Shown here: positions 33,900 through 43,462 of the stretch, in pieces
Position numbering within the stretch: the stretch's first letter is position 1
Layout of the letters: each line of letters opens with the position of its first letter
NCBI GenBank assembly: GCA_049578505.1
Contig: JBAUMC010000006.1
Coordinates: 1-64,000 of the forward strand
Source of the DNA: JAGVPT01 sp049578505
GTDB lineage: Bacteria; Bacteroidota; Ignavibacteria; UBA10030; UBA8401
DNA: 64,000 nt
Direction of reading: 5' to 3'
Translations under genes and position numbers: made by a program
Notes under the pieces: model-generated
What the model was told of the DNA's origin: nothing
Databases searched by the model: none
The model's input: the letters and a program-made list of their open reading frames with translations, nothing else

Positions 33900-35096
33900 T
33901 TACGATTTTAGTTTGATCCTGAAAGTCGTTCCCATCCCGAGTCTGCTTTCTTTTACGGAAAGCTTGCCTTTGTGGTAGGTTTCAATAATTCTTTTTGACA
34001 GGCTCAGTCCAAGCCCCCACCCCCGTTTCTTTGTGCTGAATCCGGGACGAAAAATATCTTTTCGGTATGCGGTATCAATTCCTTTTCCCGTATCGGTGAC
34101 ATCAATTACCGGTGCGCCGTTCAAACGTAAGAGCCGGAAAGAAATTTTCCCTTTCCCGTCCTCCATAGCATCCAACCCGTTCTTCACAAGATTTTCCAAC
34201 ACCCATTCAAACAATTCGCGGTTGACCTTCGCACGGACCGGCTCGCCTGGTTCGATGACGATGTCGACCCGTTTCCCCATTTGAGGGATTCTCTTTTGGA
34301 AATAGAGAATTACACTCCTGACAACTTCGCTCAACTCTTCCTCTCTCAAATCCGGTTTGGAGCCGATTTTCGAAAAACGGTCCGCAATCTTGTTCAAGCG
34401 GGAGAGGTCGTTTTCCATTTCTGCAATTGTTTCGGTCAACTTCGTGCTCTGCTGCGGCTGAAGTTTCATAATCTCGACCCAGCCCATCATGCTGGAAAGG
34501 GGGGTGCCGAGCTGGTGTGCCGTTTCACGCGCCATCCCCACCCAGATGTTGCTTTGCTCGCTGCGTTTGATATAGCTGAAACCGATATAGCCGACAAAGA
34601 TGAACAGTGAAGCGATGATAATCTCGATGTACGGAAGCCACCGAAGCCGTGTGACGAGTCGCGACTCTCCGTAATGCACCCGGCTGAGAATGATGGTATC
34701 CTGATACGAAACGATGATCGGGCGGTTCATCTTATCCATATCTGGAATGAGTGAACGAAGGTAGGCATCGCGCTCGCTTTTGGGAATCGTCGTATCGATC
34801 TCGATATTTCGGGAAGCTTTTATTTCGATGTCGCGCGCGTCGGACTCGATGATCGGGAAATCGATGGCGCGAATAAGTTCGTCGAAAATAAAGCTGTATT
34901 CGCCCCCCGAATTCGGGCTGTTCGCAAGGTACTCAACCGATTTTGCGTACATAGCGGCAACTTCGCGCTCCTTCTTCTGAAGCTGGTCGACAAGGTTATG
35001 CGTGTACACGAGAATCGGGATAATGATGACGAAGGCCGCCACCAGCAATGCCGTTTTAATATTCCCGGATTTTGGACTGCGCGTGCTAAGATTCAT
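33900..35096 (-). CDS. Membrane-bound sensor histidine kinase
   Basis: A 398-residue kinase. Transmembrane helix 1 is near residues 14-31. A periplasmic sensor region follows to about 150, and helix 2 (IEIIIASLFIFVGYIGF) spans about 152-168. The phosphoacceptor His lies in the unusual H-box ARETAHQLGTPLSSMMGW, typical of FCB kinases. The ATPase boxes are NLVKNGLDAME (N), DTGKGID (G1) and GWGLGLSLSKRII (G2). No response regulator is adjacent, so its partner is unknown. Confidence 0.9.
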   Translation of the reverse strand: MNLSTRSPKSGNIKTALLVAAFVIIIPILVYTHNLVDQLQKKEREVAAMYAKSVEYLANSPNSGGEYSFIFDELIRAIDFPIIESDARDIEIKASRNIEIDTTIPKSERDAYLRSLIPDMDKMNRPIIVSYQDTIILSRVHYGESRLVTRLRWLPYIEIIIASLFIFVGYIGFSYIKRSEQSNIWVGMARETAHQLGTPLSSMMGWVEIMKLQPQQSTKLTETIAEMENDLSRLNKIADRFSKIGSKPDLREEELSEVVRSVILYFQKRIPQMGKRVDIVIEPGEPVRAKVNRELFEWVLENLVKNGLDAMEDGKGKISFRLLRLNGAPVIDVTDTGKGIDTAYRKDIFRPGFSTKKRGWGLGLSLSKRIIETYHKGKLSVKESRLGMGTTFRIKLKS

Positions 35097-35143
35097 GAGA
35101 GATACCCATAGTGATCTCGTTGCAGCGGGGGATGCAAAGTATT

Positions 35144-36412
35144 TTATCGCAGGATTGTTTGGTCGCGGCGTGCTCCGACCGAGACGATGGATACCGGCAC
35201 TCCTGATAATTTCGCGATCGCATCGATGTACCGTTGGGCGTTTTTAGGAAGCTCCTTATACTTTTGCGCCGCGGAAATTTTTTCCTTCCATCCTGAGTAG
35301 GAATGATAGACCGGCTCGATACGTTCGAGGGTTTGAAGGTCCGAGGGGAACGACTTCATCGTACGACCCCCTTTTTTGTAGCCGGTGCAAATCTTGATTT
35401 CATCGAAGTCATCCAACACATCGAGTTTTGTCAGAGCGATTTCTTGAACGCCGTTGATGTCAAGAGAATATTTTAAGCTCACCATGTCGAGCCAGCCGCA
35501 GCGCCGGGGGCGGCCGGTCGTTGATCCGTACTCGTGTCCCACCGTCCGCAGCCGCTCGCCGATTCCGTCCGTATACTCGGTCGGGAATGGCCCGTTGCCG
35601 ACTCGCGTGGAGTATGCTTTCACAATGCCGATGATGTTCTTGATTGCCGTCGGCGGAATTCCGAGACCAGTACACGCGCCGCCGCTTGTCGGGTTGGAAG
35701 AAGTGACAAACGGGTATGTTCCATGGTCGACATCGAGCAGCGCTCCCTGCGCGCCCTCCGCAAGGATGCGTTTCTTCTTCTTCAATGCCGAATTTAAAAA
35801 AACGGAGGTGTCGGTGACATACGGATCGATTTTTTTATCGAACTCCTCGTACTCGCTGATAATCGCATCGACGTCGAGTACCGCAGAACCGTACACTTTG
35901 CTGAGCAATTGATTTTTTTCTTCAATGTTCGATTTCAATTTATCGCAAAGAACTTTTCTGTCCAACAAATCTACGACACGAATCCCGGTCCTCATGTACT
36001 TATCGATATATGCCGGCCCGATACCGCGTCCGGTAGTGCCGATTTTATTAGCTCCCTGCTCGCGAATATTGTCGAGCAGTTTGTGATACGGCATGATCAA
36101 ATGGGCGTTATGGCTGATGAAGAGCCGTCCTTCAATTTTGATGTTGAACGACTTGATCATCGCAATCTCGTCCATTAAAGCAATCGGGTCGATGACGACG
36201 CCATTTCCAATAACACACGAAACGTGCTTGTGAAAAATTCCCGAAGGGATAAGATGGAGGACGTATTCTTTCTCGCCAATAACCACAGTATGGCCGGCAT
36301 TGGCTCCCCCCTGGTAGCGGGCAACGATATCGATCTCTTCGCTCAGCAGGTCGACTATTTTTCCTTTTCCTTCATCTCCCCACTGGGCCCCCACAATAAT
36401 TGTTACTGGCAT
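35144..36412 (-). CDS. purA: Adenylosuccinate synthetase
   Basis: A 422-residue enzyme with the complete GTP-binding loop GAQWGDEGKGKIVD at the N terminus, and downstream IGTTGRGIGPAY and TSSNPTSGGACTGLG signatures. It catalyses IMP + aspartate + GTP to adenylosuccinate in AMP synthesis. ATG 36412 is the standard start; a 19-residue upstream extension has no family support. It is transcribed away from the sigma factor gene. Confidence 0.97.
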   Translation of the reverse strand: MPVTIIVGAQWGDEGKGKIVDLLSEEIDIVARYQGGANAGHTVVIGEKEYVLHLIPSGIFHKHVSCVIGNGVVIDPIALMDEIAMIKSFNIKIEGRLFISHNAHLIMPYHKLLDNIREQGANKIGTTGRGIGPAYIDKYMRTGIRVVDLLDRKVLCDKLKSNIEEKNQLLSKVYGSAVLDVDAIISEYEEFDKKIDPYVTDTSVFLNSALKKKKRILAEGAQGALLDVDHGTYPFVTSSNPTSGGACTGLGIPPTAIKNIIGIVKAYSTRVGNGPFPTEYTDGIGERLRTVGHEYGSTTGRPRRCGWLDMVSLKYSLDINGVQEIALTKLDVLDDFDEIKICTGYKKGGRTMKSFPSDLQTLERIEPVYHSYSGWKEKISAAQKYKELPKNAQRYIDAIAKLSGVPVSIVSVGARRDQTILR

Positions 36413-36632
36413 ATCGGTAGTTTTAATGTAGTGAGAATTGAAGAATGACTGCGACGTTTCATTGTACAAATAAAACGCCGGAATCTCAAGGCGGGGGGTA
36501 TAACGTACAACTTATAACTTACAACACATAGCATTCCACCAACGCTTGCCGGACTCCCTCCTCATCCTTGCACTTCCTAAAATTTTTGACTACTTTCTAA
36601 TTGGGAACATCATCACTTCAATCCTATCTTCA

Positions 36633-37298
36633 ATGACGAGAGCAAAGACGACTTCATCCTCACGCAAAACCCCGAACTCCCCCCTACCGAAAGGCGATGC
36701 TCTCAACCAGCGTAAACTCGACTCCAAAGCGGAGGACTCACGGCTGATTGCTCAAGCGATTGCCGGCAACCAGAATGCCTACCGGACGCTCATGAAAAAA
36801 TATCATGATCCGATTTGCAATCTGTTGTACCGGATGATTCGCGAAAAGGATGAGGTGGAGGACCTGACACAAGAAGCGTTTATCAAGGCATTCCAATCGC
36901 TTTCCAGTTTCAACGAGGAATTTGCGTTTTCAACCTGGCTGTTTAAGATCGCGACCAATAATTGCATCGACTATATCAGAAAAAGAAAGTTGCAGACTTT
37001 TTCGATCGATAAGCCTATTGAATCCTCCGACGGCGATTACTCGTTTGAAATTCCGGACTCAACCTATGAACCCGACCGCGACCTTATAGCGCGGCAACGA
37101 ACGAAGCTTCTTGACCAGGCGATCAAATCGCTGCCGGCCAAATACCGGACCGTCATTTTGATGCGCCACTCCGAGGAGAAAGATTATGCCGAAATTGCCA
37201 AGGAATTGCGGCTTCCGATCGGAACCGTGAAAGCGCATATATTCCGTGCCCGCGAAATGCTTTACAAAAACCTCCGGAAGAAAATTCAACTTTATTGA
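36633..37298 (+). CDS. RNA polymerase sigma factor, ECF-like sigma-70 family
   Basis: A 221-residue sigma factor. Region 2 spans about residues 50-115 (DEVEDLTQEAFIKAFQSLSSF, WLFKIATNNCIDYIRKRK). A short acidic linker follows, and region 4 spans about 160-215 (LPAKYRTVILMRHSEEKDYAEIAKELRLPIGTVKAHIFRAREML). The basic, disordered N-terminal ~45 residues (MTRAKTTSSSRKTPNSP) are longer than usual. ATG 36633 is used since the upstream extension is hydrophobic and unlike the family. No recognisable anti-sigma factor follows. Confidence 0.9.
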   Translation: MTRAKTTSSSRKTPNSPLPKGDALNQRKLDSKAEDSRLIAQAIAGNQNAYRTLMKKYHDPICNLLYRMIREKDEVEDLTQEAFIKAFQSLSSFNEEFAFSTWLFKIATNNCIDYIRKRKLQTFSIDKPIESSDGDYSFEIPDSTYEPDRDLIARQRTKLLDQAIKSLPAKYRTVILMRHSEEKDYAEIAKELRLPIGTVKAHIFRAREMLYKNLRKKIQLY

Positions 37299-37440
37299 AA
37301 AGAAAACGTAACTCCTCTTTTCTTTTTGCGTAGTACGAAAAGAAGGATACCGCACGATGCTTCTGTACGTCCATTTGCGGTTCCGGGTTCTTCGGTTCAC
37401 GGAAGTGCGATCATCGAAAAAGCAAGTGATGAGAAATTAA

Positions 37441-38343
37441 ATGAGAAACACGAATACACACATATTATTGAAAGCGGTGCCTTTCGTTTTTTCCGCGGCG
37501 TTGACAATGCAAGCCATTGCCGGCGGCCTTCATAAGGAAATAAAACGGACAAACGAAAAAGAGGTCCACGTTAAACTTGAATCGTCGTTCGGGACGGTGG
37601 TATGCTCCAAGGGCGCTTCCGATAAGGTAATGATCTTCGACTTGAAAATGGATCACGGCCACAAGCCGAATGTCGATATCGACTACCGGATCAAAAACGA
37701 TGTTGGATATCTGGATGTCTCGCGCGAATCGGACGGCGGGAATTCAGTTTCGTTGAACTTCAACGATGATAACGAAGAGAAAAGCGAGCGGGTTTTTGAA
37801 AGCGGAAAATGGTACATGCAGTTTACAGATGCAGTTCCGCTTTCGATCGACGCAGAGCTGGGTGCGGGGCGCGGGGATTTCGATATGACTGGACTGGATG
37901 TAAAAGAATTTACAATGTCCGCGGGTGCAAGTTCGACGACGCTTACGTTTGGGGAACCGAACAAGAGCGAGATCGAGGAATTTGAAATAAAATCGGGCGT
38001 CAGCAAATTCGTGGGAGAAAAATTGTGCAACGCGAATTTCAAACGGATGACGTTTGAAGGGGGAGTCGGGTCATATTATTTGAATTTCGACGGCGAGCTT
38101 CACCGCGAGGTGGATGTGAAAATCAAAATCGGCCTGGGAGCGGTGACCATCGTGATTCCGAGAGAAACAGGCGCGAAAGTGTACTATCAGGAAAACTGGT
38201 TCTCCAATTTTTCCATCGACCGAGATTTTGACGAAGAAAGAAAGGGCGTATACGAGACGTCGAATTATTCTTCGGCAGACGGCAGGATGAACATCTCTAT
38301 TGAGTCGGGCTTGGGGAGCGTGAAAGTGAAGCTCGAAAAGTAA
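37441..38343 (+). CDS. Exported protein with LiaF/DUF4097-like beta-solenoid domain
   Basis: A 300-residue protein with a signal peptide (ending near AIAGG) and a repetitive beta-strand pattern (VHVKLESSFGTVVC, VDVKIKIGLGAVTIVIPRETGAKV, ISIESGLGSVKVKLEK). These strand-glycine-strand units recall the toast-rack/LiaF-like C-terminal domains of envelope-stress proteins. It is the gene after the sigma factor, with 142 bp between, so an extracytoplasmic stress link is plausible but not shown. A terminator follows. Confidence 0.65.
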   Translation: MRNTNTHILLKAVPFVFSAALTMQAIAGGLHKEIKRTNEKEVHVKLESSFGTVVCSKGASDKVMIFDLKMDHGHKPNVDIDYRIKNDVGYLDVSRESDGGNSVSLNFNDDNEEKSERVFESGKWYMQFTDAVPLSIDAELGAGRGDFDMTGLDVKEFTMSAGASSTTLTFGEPNKSEIEEFEIKSGVSKFVGEKLCNANFKRMTFEGGVGSYYLNFDGELHREVDVKIKIGLGAVTIVIPRETGAKVYYQENWFSNFSIDRDFDEERKGVYETSNYSSADGRMNISIESGLGSVKVKLEK

Positions 38344-38371
38344 GCAGCGGAGCGTGTTGCCAACAACCCCG

Positions 38372-38400
38372 ATCCCCGAAGTCTGTACGGCTTTGGGGAT
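38372..38400 (+). terminator. Bidirectional-type terminator between convergent genes
   Basis: ATCCCCGAAG 38372-38381 pairs with CTTTGGGGAT 38391-38400 (one G-U), 29 bp after the upstream stop codon. T-rich sequence follows on the plus strand. Confidence 0.7.
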
Positions 38401-38406
38401 TTCCGT

Positions 38407-41100
38407 TTATTTGCCGAATTCAAAGAACTGCGACCATTGATACGGTTGGCTGAAGACAGGGGATTTGCTCATCGCCACAAGCGCCGAGCGGTACGCATCA
38501 TTGACATTGCTCCCTTTGGCAAGAGAAGAATAGAACCTTTCGCTGAAAAATTTGCTCGCCTTCGATTCGGTGGGCTTCATTGTAAGAATGACGTCGGACG
38601 AGCCGTTCATCATCAGCAGTGCGGCATGCATCGGAGTCAATCCGCTTGCGAACTCCCGCTGGTCGGAAAGGTACACGACCGGAAATGGATGGAGTCGCAG
38701 TAAACTCGCAATAGGAATATATGCGTCGGGGGCGGTAATACTCCCGCTCGACAGGACGAATGTCGACCGGCCAGGGAATAACGAATCGGTAGCAAAATCG
38801 GTTGAAAGCTGAAGCACGTCCCCAAACGAATCGAACAATTGTTTTTCGTTTGCATTCTGAGATACCAGCACGGTCGCCTCACGAAAGAAACTTCGGACAT
38901 CGCGCAGTTCAAAATCCAGCGGCCAGTTGTTCCCGCGCGGGTTGCCGATTACGATGACTGCATTGGTCGAACGCGGAGGAGGCTGTAGGCTTTTCACGGC
39001 TGCGAGGTAGGGGAGATAGGAGACGTCGGCAATTTCGATCAACGGCTTCGTCTCATCGCCGGCCAAGCGGATGAATGAATGAAACGGTATTCCCTCCATT
39101 TCCCGCGGGGGAACTATGACAACGCGCTGGATAAAAAACCGTTCCACCGGGCGCAGAAAGTAATTGTATAACTCCTCCGACAATCGCTCAATATCCGCCG
39201 ACTGAAAAGACCCGCTCCCGATAGTCCGAAGATGTTTGTCCAGCATCACATCATACTGGTCTGCTTTTTCAAGCACGATGTCTTTGTATGCTGGAACTTC
39301 CACCACGTTCACCGGCATTTGACGTCCCATCCCGTCGAACGAGATCACGAAGATTAGGATGCGGTCTTTGGCGACAAGGTAATCCAGCACCACGGTTCCG
39401 GACGACACTGCTGAACTGAGTTCAGATTCTTCAACAGTTGGTGTGCGGAATAGAATCTCTAGTTGCGGATATTTTCGCGATAGTCCCGAGGCGGAGTTAG
39501 ACAATTCAGAACTCGCCGAAGTCACATCGTTTGCGAGTGACGCCATCCGCTCTGCATCCCGCTGATTAGTATTGAGGCCCCTCTGATGTTCGAGCTCAGC
39601 CTCTTTGATGGAGAGCGTCTGCATTTGTCGCCGCACCGACTCGACCGCTTGTCCCATGTTTTTCTCCCGAAACTCATACGGGAATGAACGGAGCTGAGTT
39701 GAGAGGGATTTTGCCTTTCCTTGCTCATAGATATCCAAGGCTTCTTCTGCGCGCCCTTGACGTGCAAGGGCAACGACAAGCGGCTCGTACCAAAAAGTCT
39801 CCCCGCTGAACGGTACACCATCTGTGATAGCCCCATCTCGCAAGCCGAGAAACTCTTCGTCTTCGGCCCAATCGTTGAACTCACCCGTCTGGTCGCTGAT
39901 TAACTCGAAAGCCCTTCTATAAAGAGTGAGCGCAGCATCGGTGTTGCCTTCTTCCTCTTTTAAAGCGCCGAGCTTGTAATTCGCGTATGCTTCCCCCGAA
40001 ACATTGCCGATCCGTGAAAACAACGTCATGGCTTGCTCGTAATACGTCCCAGCCGCAATCGATGCCTGTTGATCAGGCCTGATGGCGCTGATTTTTCTCT
40101 CGCAATCCGCGATTGCGATCAACAAATATCCGATAGCAATTTTTTCCCCTGAGTCTTTTGCAAGTGTGTATCCTTCAATAAAACTCTCTTTTGCCAGTTG
40201 ATACGCAAAATTACGTGCATAAACTTTTCCTAGTGCGGTATACAATCGGATCAGAAGGTCATTTGTCTGTTCATTCTTATCATTTCTTGGAAGGTTTTCA
40301 AGTATGGCAATGCCGTCATGGAATGATCGGGCGGCTAAGCTCCACTTCCCGAGTGATTGGAGGGTTCTCCCCTGATCGTAATTGAAGTCCCCTTTTACAA
40401 TAACATTTGGCACCGAACTGACAATATTCTCCACCGTGGCATAGGTTCCCAGCGCCTCCTCCTGTCTTCCAAGCTTGGCGTCGGTGAAGCCGACTCGCGA
40501 GAGCGCCCTCACGATCGCCGGCGAGTATCTTCGCTTATTGAAGATCGCCAGCGCCGACACAAATTGGTCGCGGGCATTCTCGTACTGGCCCGACCAGAGG
40601 AATGCATTTCCGAGGTTCATGCTCGTCTCAGGGTCGGGCTCGTTGTTCGAAGAGAGTTTGCTTACAGCGAGGGCGTCTTTTAAAACGTCTATTCCATTTT
40701 CAAAATCTCCCAGTCCCACGTAGAGATCGCCGATGGCGTCCATCGACCTTACTTCGGCAGCGTGGTCACCGACCTGTCGGTAGTACGTCCGTGCTTCCGA
40801 ATTATTCTCGATCGCATTGGAAAAAAGTCCGAGGGAAGCTTGAATTCTTGCTACAGTAGATCGGTCTTCCGCCAACCTGTTCCATTGCTGAAGCTGTTGG
40901 TCCAAAGGGAGGATTTCGGTCAGAAGTTTCTCGGCATGAAGATAGTCGTGTGTGTTGACGTACTCGACTACTTCCGCTCGGAGCTCACTCGATTTGACGA
41001 CCGGATCACCGTTATCCTGTCCGATATCGCAACCGCCCAGCGACAACGCTGCGGCAGAGAGGAGGAGCAAAGCGAGCTTTCGAAGAGGGTAATCTTTCAA
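38407..41100 (-). CDS. TPR-CHAT lipoprotein with degenerate catalytic site
   Basis: An 897-residue protein with a lipoprotein signal (SLGGC, residues about 20-24). A long tetratricopeptide array (about 60-430) is followed by a coiled segment and a C-terminal CHAT (caspase-HetF-associated) domain (about 580-897; ending YRSALVAMSKSP...YQWSQFFEFGK). CHAT peptidases use a His and a Cys. The His region is present (EGIPFHSFIR), but the position of the usual LSACxTG motif reads YLSDQREFASG, with Asp in place of the catalytic Cys. It therefore looks like a surface-anchored pseudo-protease or scaffold. Confidence 0.82.
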   Translation of the reverse strand: MKDYPLRKLALLLLSAAALSLGGCDIGQDNGDPVVKSSELRAEVVEYVNTHDYLHAEKLLTEILPLDQQLQQWNRLAEDRSTVARIQASLGLFSNAIENNSEARTYYRQVGDHAAEVRSMDAIGDLYVGLGDFENGIDVLKDALAVSKLSSNNEPDPETSMNLGNAFLWSGQYENARDQFVSALAIFNKRRYSPAIVRALSRVGFTDAKLGRQEEALGTYATVENIVSSVPNVIVKGDFNYDQGRTLQSLGKWSLAARSFHDGIAILENLPRNDKNEQTNDLLIRLYTALGKVYARNFAYQLAKESFIEGYTLAKDSGEKIAIGYLLIAIADCERKISAIRPDQQASIAAGTYYEQAMTLFSRIGNVSGEAYANYKLGALKEEEGNTDAALTLYRRAFELISDQTGEFNDWAEDEEFLGLRDGAITDGVPFSGETFWYEPLVVALARQGRAEEALDIYEQGKAKSLSTQLRSFPYEFREKNMGQAVESVRRQMQTLSIKEAELEHQRGLNTNQRDAERMASLANDVTSASSELSNSASGLSRKYPQLEILFRTPTVEESELSSAVSSGTVVLDYLVAKDRILIFVISFDGMGRQMPVNVVEVPAYKDIVLEKADQYDVMLDKHLRTIGSGSFQSADIERLSEELYNYFLRPVERFFIQRVVIVPPREMEGIPFHSFIRLAGDETKPLIEIADVSYLPYLAAVKSLQPPPRSTNAVIVIGNPRGNNWPLDFELRDVRSFFREATVLVSQNANEKQLFDSFGDVLQLSTDFATDSLFPGRSTFVLSSGSITAPDAYIPIASLLRLHPFPVVYLSDQREFASGLTPMHAALLMMNGSSDVILTMKPTESKASKFFSERFYSSLAKGSNVNDAYRSALVAMSKSPVFSQPYQWSQFFEFGK

Positions 41101-41197
41101 CTGAACAATTGTTTGAGTGTCAAGGTTATTCCGATTAATCTAACGAACGATGAACTGTCTCTACACACTCAATATAGCAAGCATAGATGAAAAAAGA

Positions 41198-41232
41198 AAA
41201 GGCCGAACGCGACAACGTCGAGTTCAGCCTTT
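41198..41232 (-). terminator. Terminator for the 41256-42401 gene
   Basis: AAAGGCCGAAC 41198-41208 pairs with GTTCAGCCTTT 41222-41232 (one G-U). On the minus strand it is followed by a T-rich run. It lies 23 bp after the stop codon of the gene at 41256. Confidence 0.75.
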
Positions 41233-41255
41233 CGTACACCACAGGTATGACTTTA

Positions 41256-42401
41256 TCAGATGATAAACATCACTCCGCCGGTGAAGGAATTGTATTTTGC
41301 TATATCGTAATCAGCGTTGATATTTATGAACGCAAGTTTGAAACTGAGCCCAAGAACAAGCCGCGAAGTATTCGCGCCGTCAAGTTCGAAACTTATCGGT
41401 GGAGCTACCGCCCCTGCCGCTAATGTCGCAGTTGGAGTATAGCTAAATGTCAATTTCGAAGACTCAACCAAAAATCCCGCATATGGCGTCACATTCAGCG
41501 CCCCAGGTCCGAAACGCTTGCTGACATTCACCCCGAACGCTGTGGATTTGGCGACGATATAAGGGTCAAATTTCAAAGTTTGTGTGAAGAACGAAGCAGA
41601 AAGGTCTACAGGTAAAGGAGTCGGGAACCAGATGCCCGGGTTGTGCGCAATTCCGAATCCAAAGTAACTGAACTTTCCGACGCCGGATGAATTCACGCTT
41701 GGCAAATAACGGAACGTCAATTGTGTTCCTGCAATTGTACCGATTGACAACTGTGGCGCTCCTAATGGCAGGAGCGAAAGCTTTTGTATGTCAGCAACTC
41801 CGCCAAATCCCAACGGGAACACCTTCGCGGGAATAGTCAATGTCGTGTCCCTGGTCTGACCCGTTGCCGGGTTTGTATAAGGGAAGGTAATTCCCCGGCT
41901 CGAGAAGGTGACAGTCACTTGATCGTTCGGAGTAGTCGCATTGTTTACGAACTGATTTCCGCTCACTGTAGGTCCGTTGATACGAATGTTGAAATCCGTG
42001 TTCGCAATCTTATTTGTCAAACTTGTTCGGAGTGCATTCTTTTGAGCTGCAAGAGGATCGTTCGCAGCTGGAGGTGCAATTGCGGCATCGACAAGCGTGC
42101 CCGTTTGTGATTCGTCAAAACGAAAATCTCCGTTCGTGTCAAAGGTTTTATCAGCATTTTTAAATGGTGTTCCCATCGCAACAATACCAAATTCAAGATC
42201 GAAGCCGAACATTGTTGCAGAAGGTGCCTTGTGGAACCAACCGCCGTTTAAATCCGTACCGAAGCCGTTCGTAATTGGGCTGACATATCCCACCGCTGCA
42301 TTTCCTGCGACTTTTTGCAGAGTCTCTTGAAGACCTTGCGAGTAAGCGGTAGTTGCCGCAATGAATGTTCCACAAACAATGCTAAGGAAAAGTCTTTTCA
42401 T
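41256..42401 (-). CDS. DUF6588-like outer-membrane protein
   Basis: A 381-residue exported protein. ATG 42401 begins a signal peptide (MKRLFLSIVCGTFIAATTAYSQ). The mature part has SPITNGFGTDLNGGWFHKAP near its start, a region resembling DUF6588-family FCB proteins, and strand-rich sequence ending in NSFTGGVMFII, as in beta-barrel proteins. Function is unknown; it may be an outer-membrane porin-like protein. The family label is by eye. Confidence 0.65.
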   Translation of the reverse strand: MKRLFLSIVCGTFIAATTAYSQGLQETLQKVAGNAAVGYVSPITNGFGTDLNGGWFHKAPSATMFGFDLEFGIVAMGTPFKNADKTFDTNGDFRFDESQTGTLVDAAIAPPAANDPLAAQKNALRTSLTNKIANTDFNIRINGPTVSGNQFVNNATTPNDQVTVTFSSRGITFPYTNPATGQTRDTTLTIPAKVFPLGFGGVADIQKLSLLPLGAPQLSIGTIAGTQLTFRYLPSVNSSGVGKFSYFGFGIAHNPGIWFPTPLPVDLSASFFTQTLKFDPYIVAKSTAFGVNVSKRFGPGALNVTPYAGFLVESSKLTFSYTPTATLAAGAVAPPISFELDGANTSRLVLGLSFKLAFININADYDIAKYNSFTGGVMFII

Positions 42402-42735
42402 TGTATTGCTCCTAATTGTGATGGTCTGATGGTTGAGGCGCAACCTGTTTTCCCGGGGGGGATTTCGAACTCGCCTGACAAATATACGTTAAAATTAATT
42501 AAAGGCAAACGCTTTATGTAAAAATGAGCTTAGTTATTGCAAAATCCAGCTCGAAATTTTTTGCCGGCCCCTGAGTTGTGAAATATGAGGTTTCGCCATT
42601 GGCGAATTCAATCGCACAAAGGTAGTATTTTGGGGAGGACCGATTTCGGAGCTTCTTGCTCGGTAGCTTGCAATTATCAAGACTTTTTTATACTATTGCA
42701 ATGGTTCCTTACTTGACACAAATAACGAGGATGAG
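42402..42735. other. Intergenic region upstream of the MerR gene
   Basis: 334 bp of divergent promoter space. A TATACT element sits at about 42690, but its nearest -35-like hexamer is only 15 bp away, so no promoter is called. No repeats or RNA folds are evident. Confidence 0.4.
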
Positions 42736-43152
42736 ATGAAATCCACTGGAATAAAAAAATTGTATTATTCCATCAGTGAAGTAAGCAAGATAACCGACCT
42801 TGAGCAATACGTGTTGCGGTACTGGGAATCGGAGTTCGAGCAACTAAAGCCGGCAAAGAACAGGGCGGGGAACAGAATCTACACGAACAAGGACATCAAA
42901 CTGATCCTCTATATTCGTCAGCTCCTGCGGGAGGAACGGTATACAATCGAAGGCGCAAAGCAAGTTCTGAAATCATGGACTCCAGAAGTCGAAAGCGGCG
43001 AGCAACTGCAATTGCTCCCTGCCGATGCTCAGCCGACCCACGCGCCGGGGGAAGAGGCCGGTATCACGGCCGGCAGCTCAGACCCGAAACTAAAAGAGGA
43101 CCTGATGGAGGTAAGAACGTTTTTGGAAGAGTTGTTGGTGAAGTTGAATTGA
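42736..43152 (+). CDS. MerR-family transcriptional regulator
   Basis: A 138-residue protein. Residues 6-75 are a MerR winged helix (YYSISEVSKITDLEQYVLRYWESEFEQLKPAKNR is spread over 10-43, with the R-Y-T motif in NRIYTNKDI). The rest is a helix and a disordered Pro/Ala/Glu-rich linker, with no effector domain, so the effector site is short or absent. It is close to the small MerR-like regulators common in Bacteroidota (one copy per genome, often near tRNAs). A terminator follows. Confidence 0.9.
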   Translation: MKSTGIKKLYYSISEVSKITDLEQYVLRYWESEFEQLKPAKNRAGNRIYTNKDIKLILYIRQLLREERYTIEGAKQVLKSWTPEVESGEQLQLLPADAQPTHAPGEEAGITAGSSDPKLKEDLMEVRTFLEELLVKLN

Positions 43153-43186
43153 GCAGGATTGAACCTTTGAGCTGTATGCAATAAAC

Positions 43187-43217
43187 AAAAAGTCTTTGCC
43201 GGGCAGCAAAGACTTTT
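43187..43217 (+). terminator. Intrinsic terminator after the MerR gene
   Basis: AAAAAGTCTTTGC 43187-43199 pairs perfectly with GCAAAGACTTTTT 43205-43217 around CGGGCA. It ends in T5. Confidence 0.92.
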
Positions 43218-43282
43218 TTAGTTTTAATTCGAGACTTCTGAAGAATTGAAAAAGAAGTGGCTCGCGCAAAGACGCAAGGTAA

Positions 43283-43333
43283 GTAGAATTTCTCCCTTGA
43301 TTGGCTTTTCAGAATATAGACCCAATACTGCAT
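43283..43333 (-). pseudogene. Truncated GIY-YIG gene remnant
   Basis: The first ~17 codons of a GIY-YIG gene (M-YWVYILKSQS, then KFYL) are present in the same frame as in the intact gene at 43463-43756. After that the sequence diverges completely. It is part of a 124-bp direct duplicate and has no catalytic residues left beyond the first motif. Confidence 0.75.
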
Positions 43334-43440
43334 TGTTGATGATCTTGCAGAATTTTGTTCAGAGGATTGAATGCGGGGGGAGTATTTTGTCGGAACGGCG
43401 GGATTCTCCCTAGGGGATCCCGTTGGGAGAACCCGCGACC
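43283..43440. repeat. Direct repeat, left copy, with tRNA-Pro 3'-half remnant
   Basis: 43283-43406 matches 43706-43829 at a constant 423-bp offset. It covers the GIY-YIG start and the tRNA-Pro acceptor/T-arm. In this copy a 23-bp palindrome-rich insert (43407-43429, TCCCTAGGGGATCCCGTTGG...) interrupts the T loop, after which AACCCGCGACC of the tRNA resumes at 43430-43440. Confidence 0.82.
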
Positions 43441-43462
43441 ATAACCGTCTTATGATAGGGTT

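Noticed and set aside
41101..41255. Small gene between CHAT and DUF6588-like genes
   Set aside because: The space is short and is explained by a terminator hairpin.
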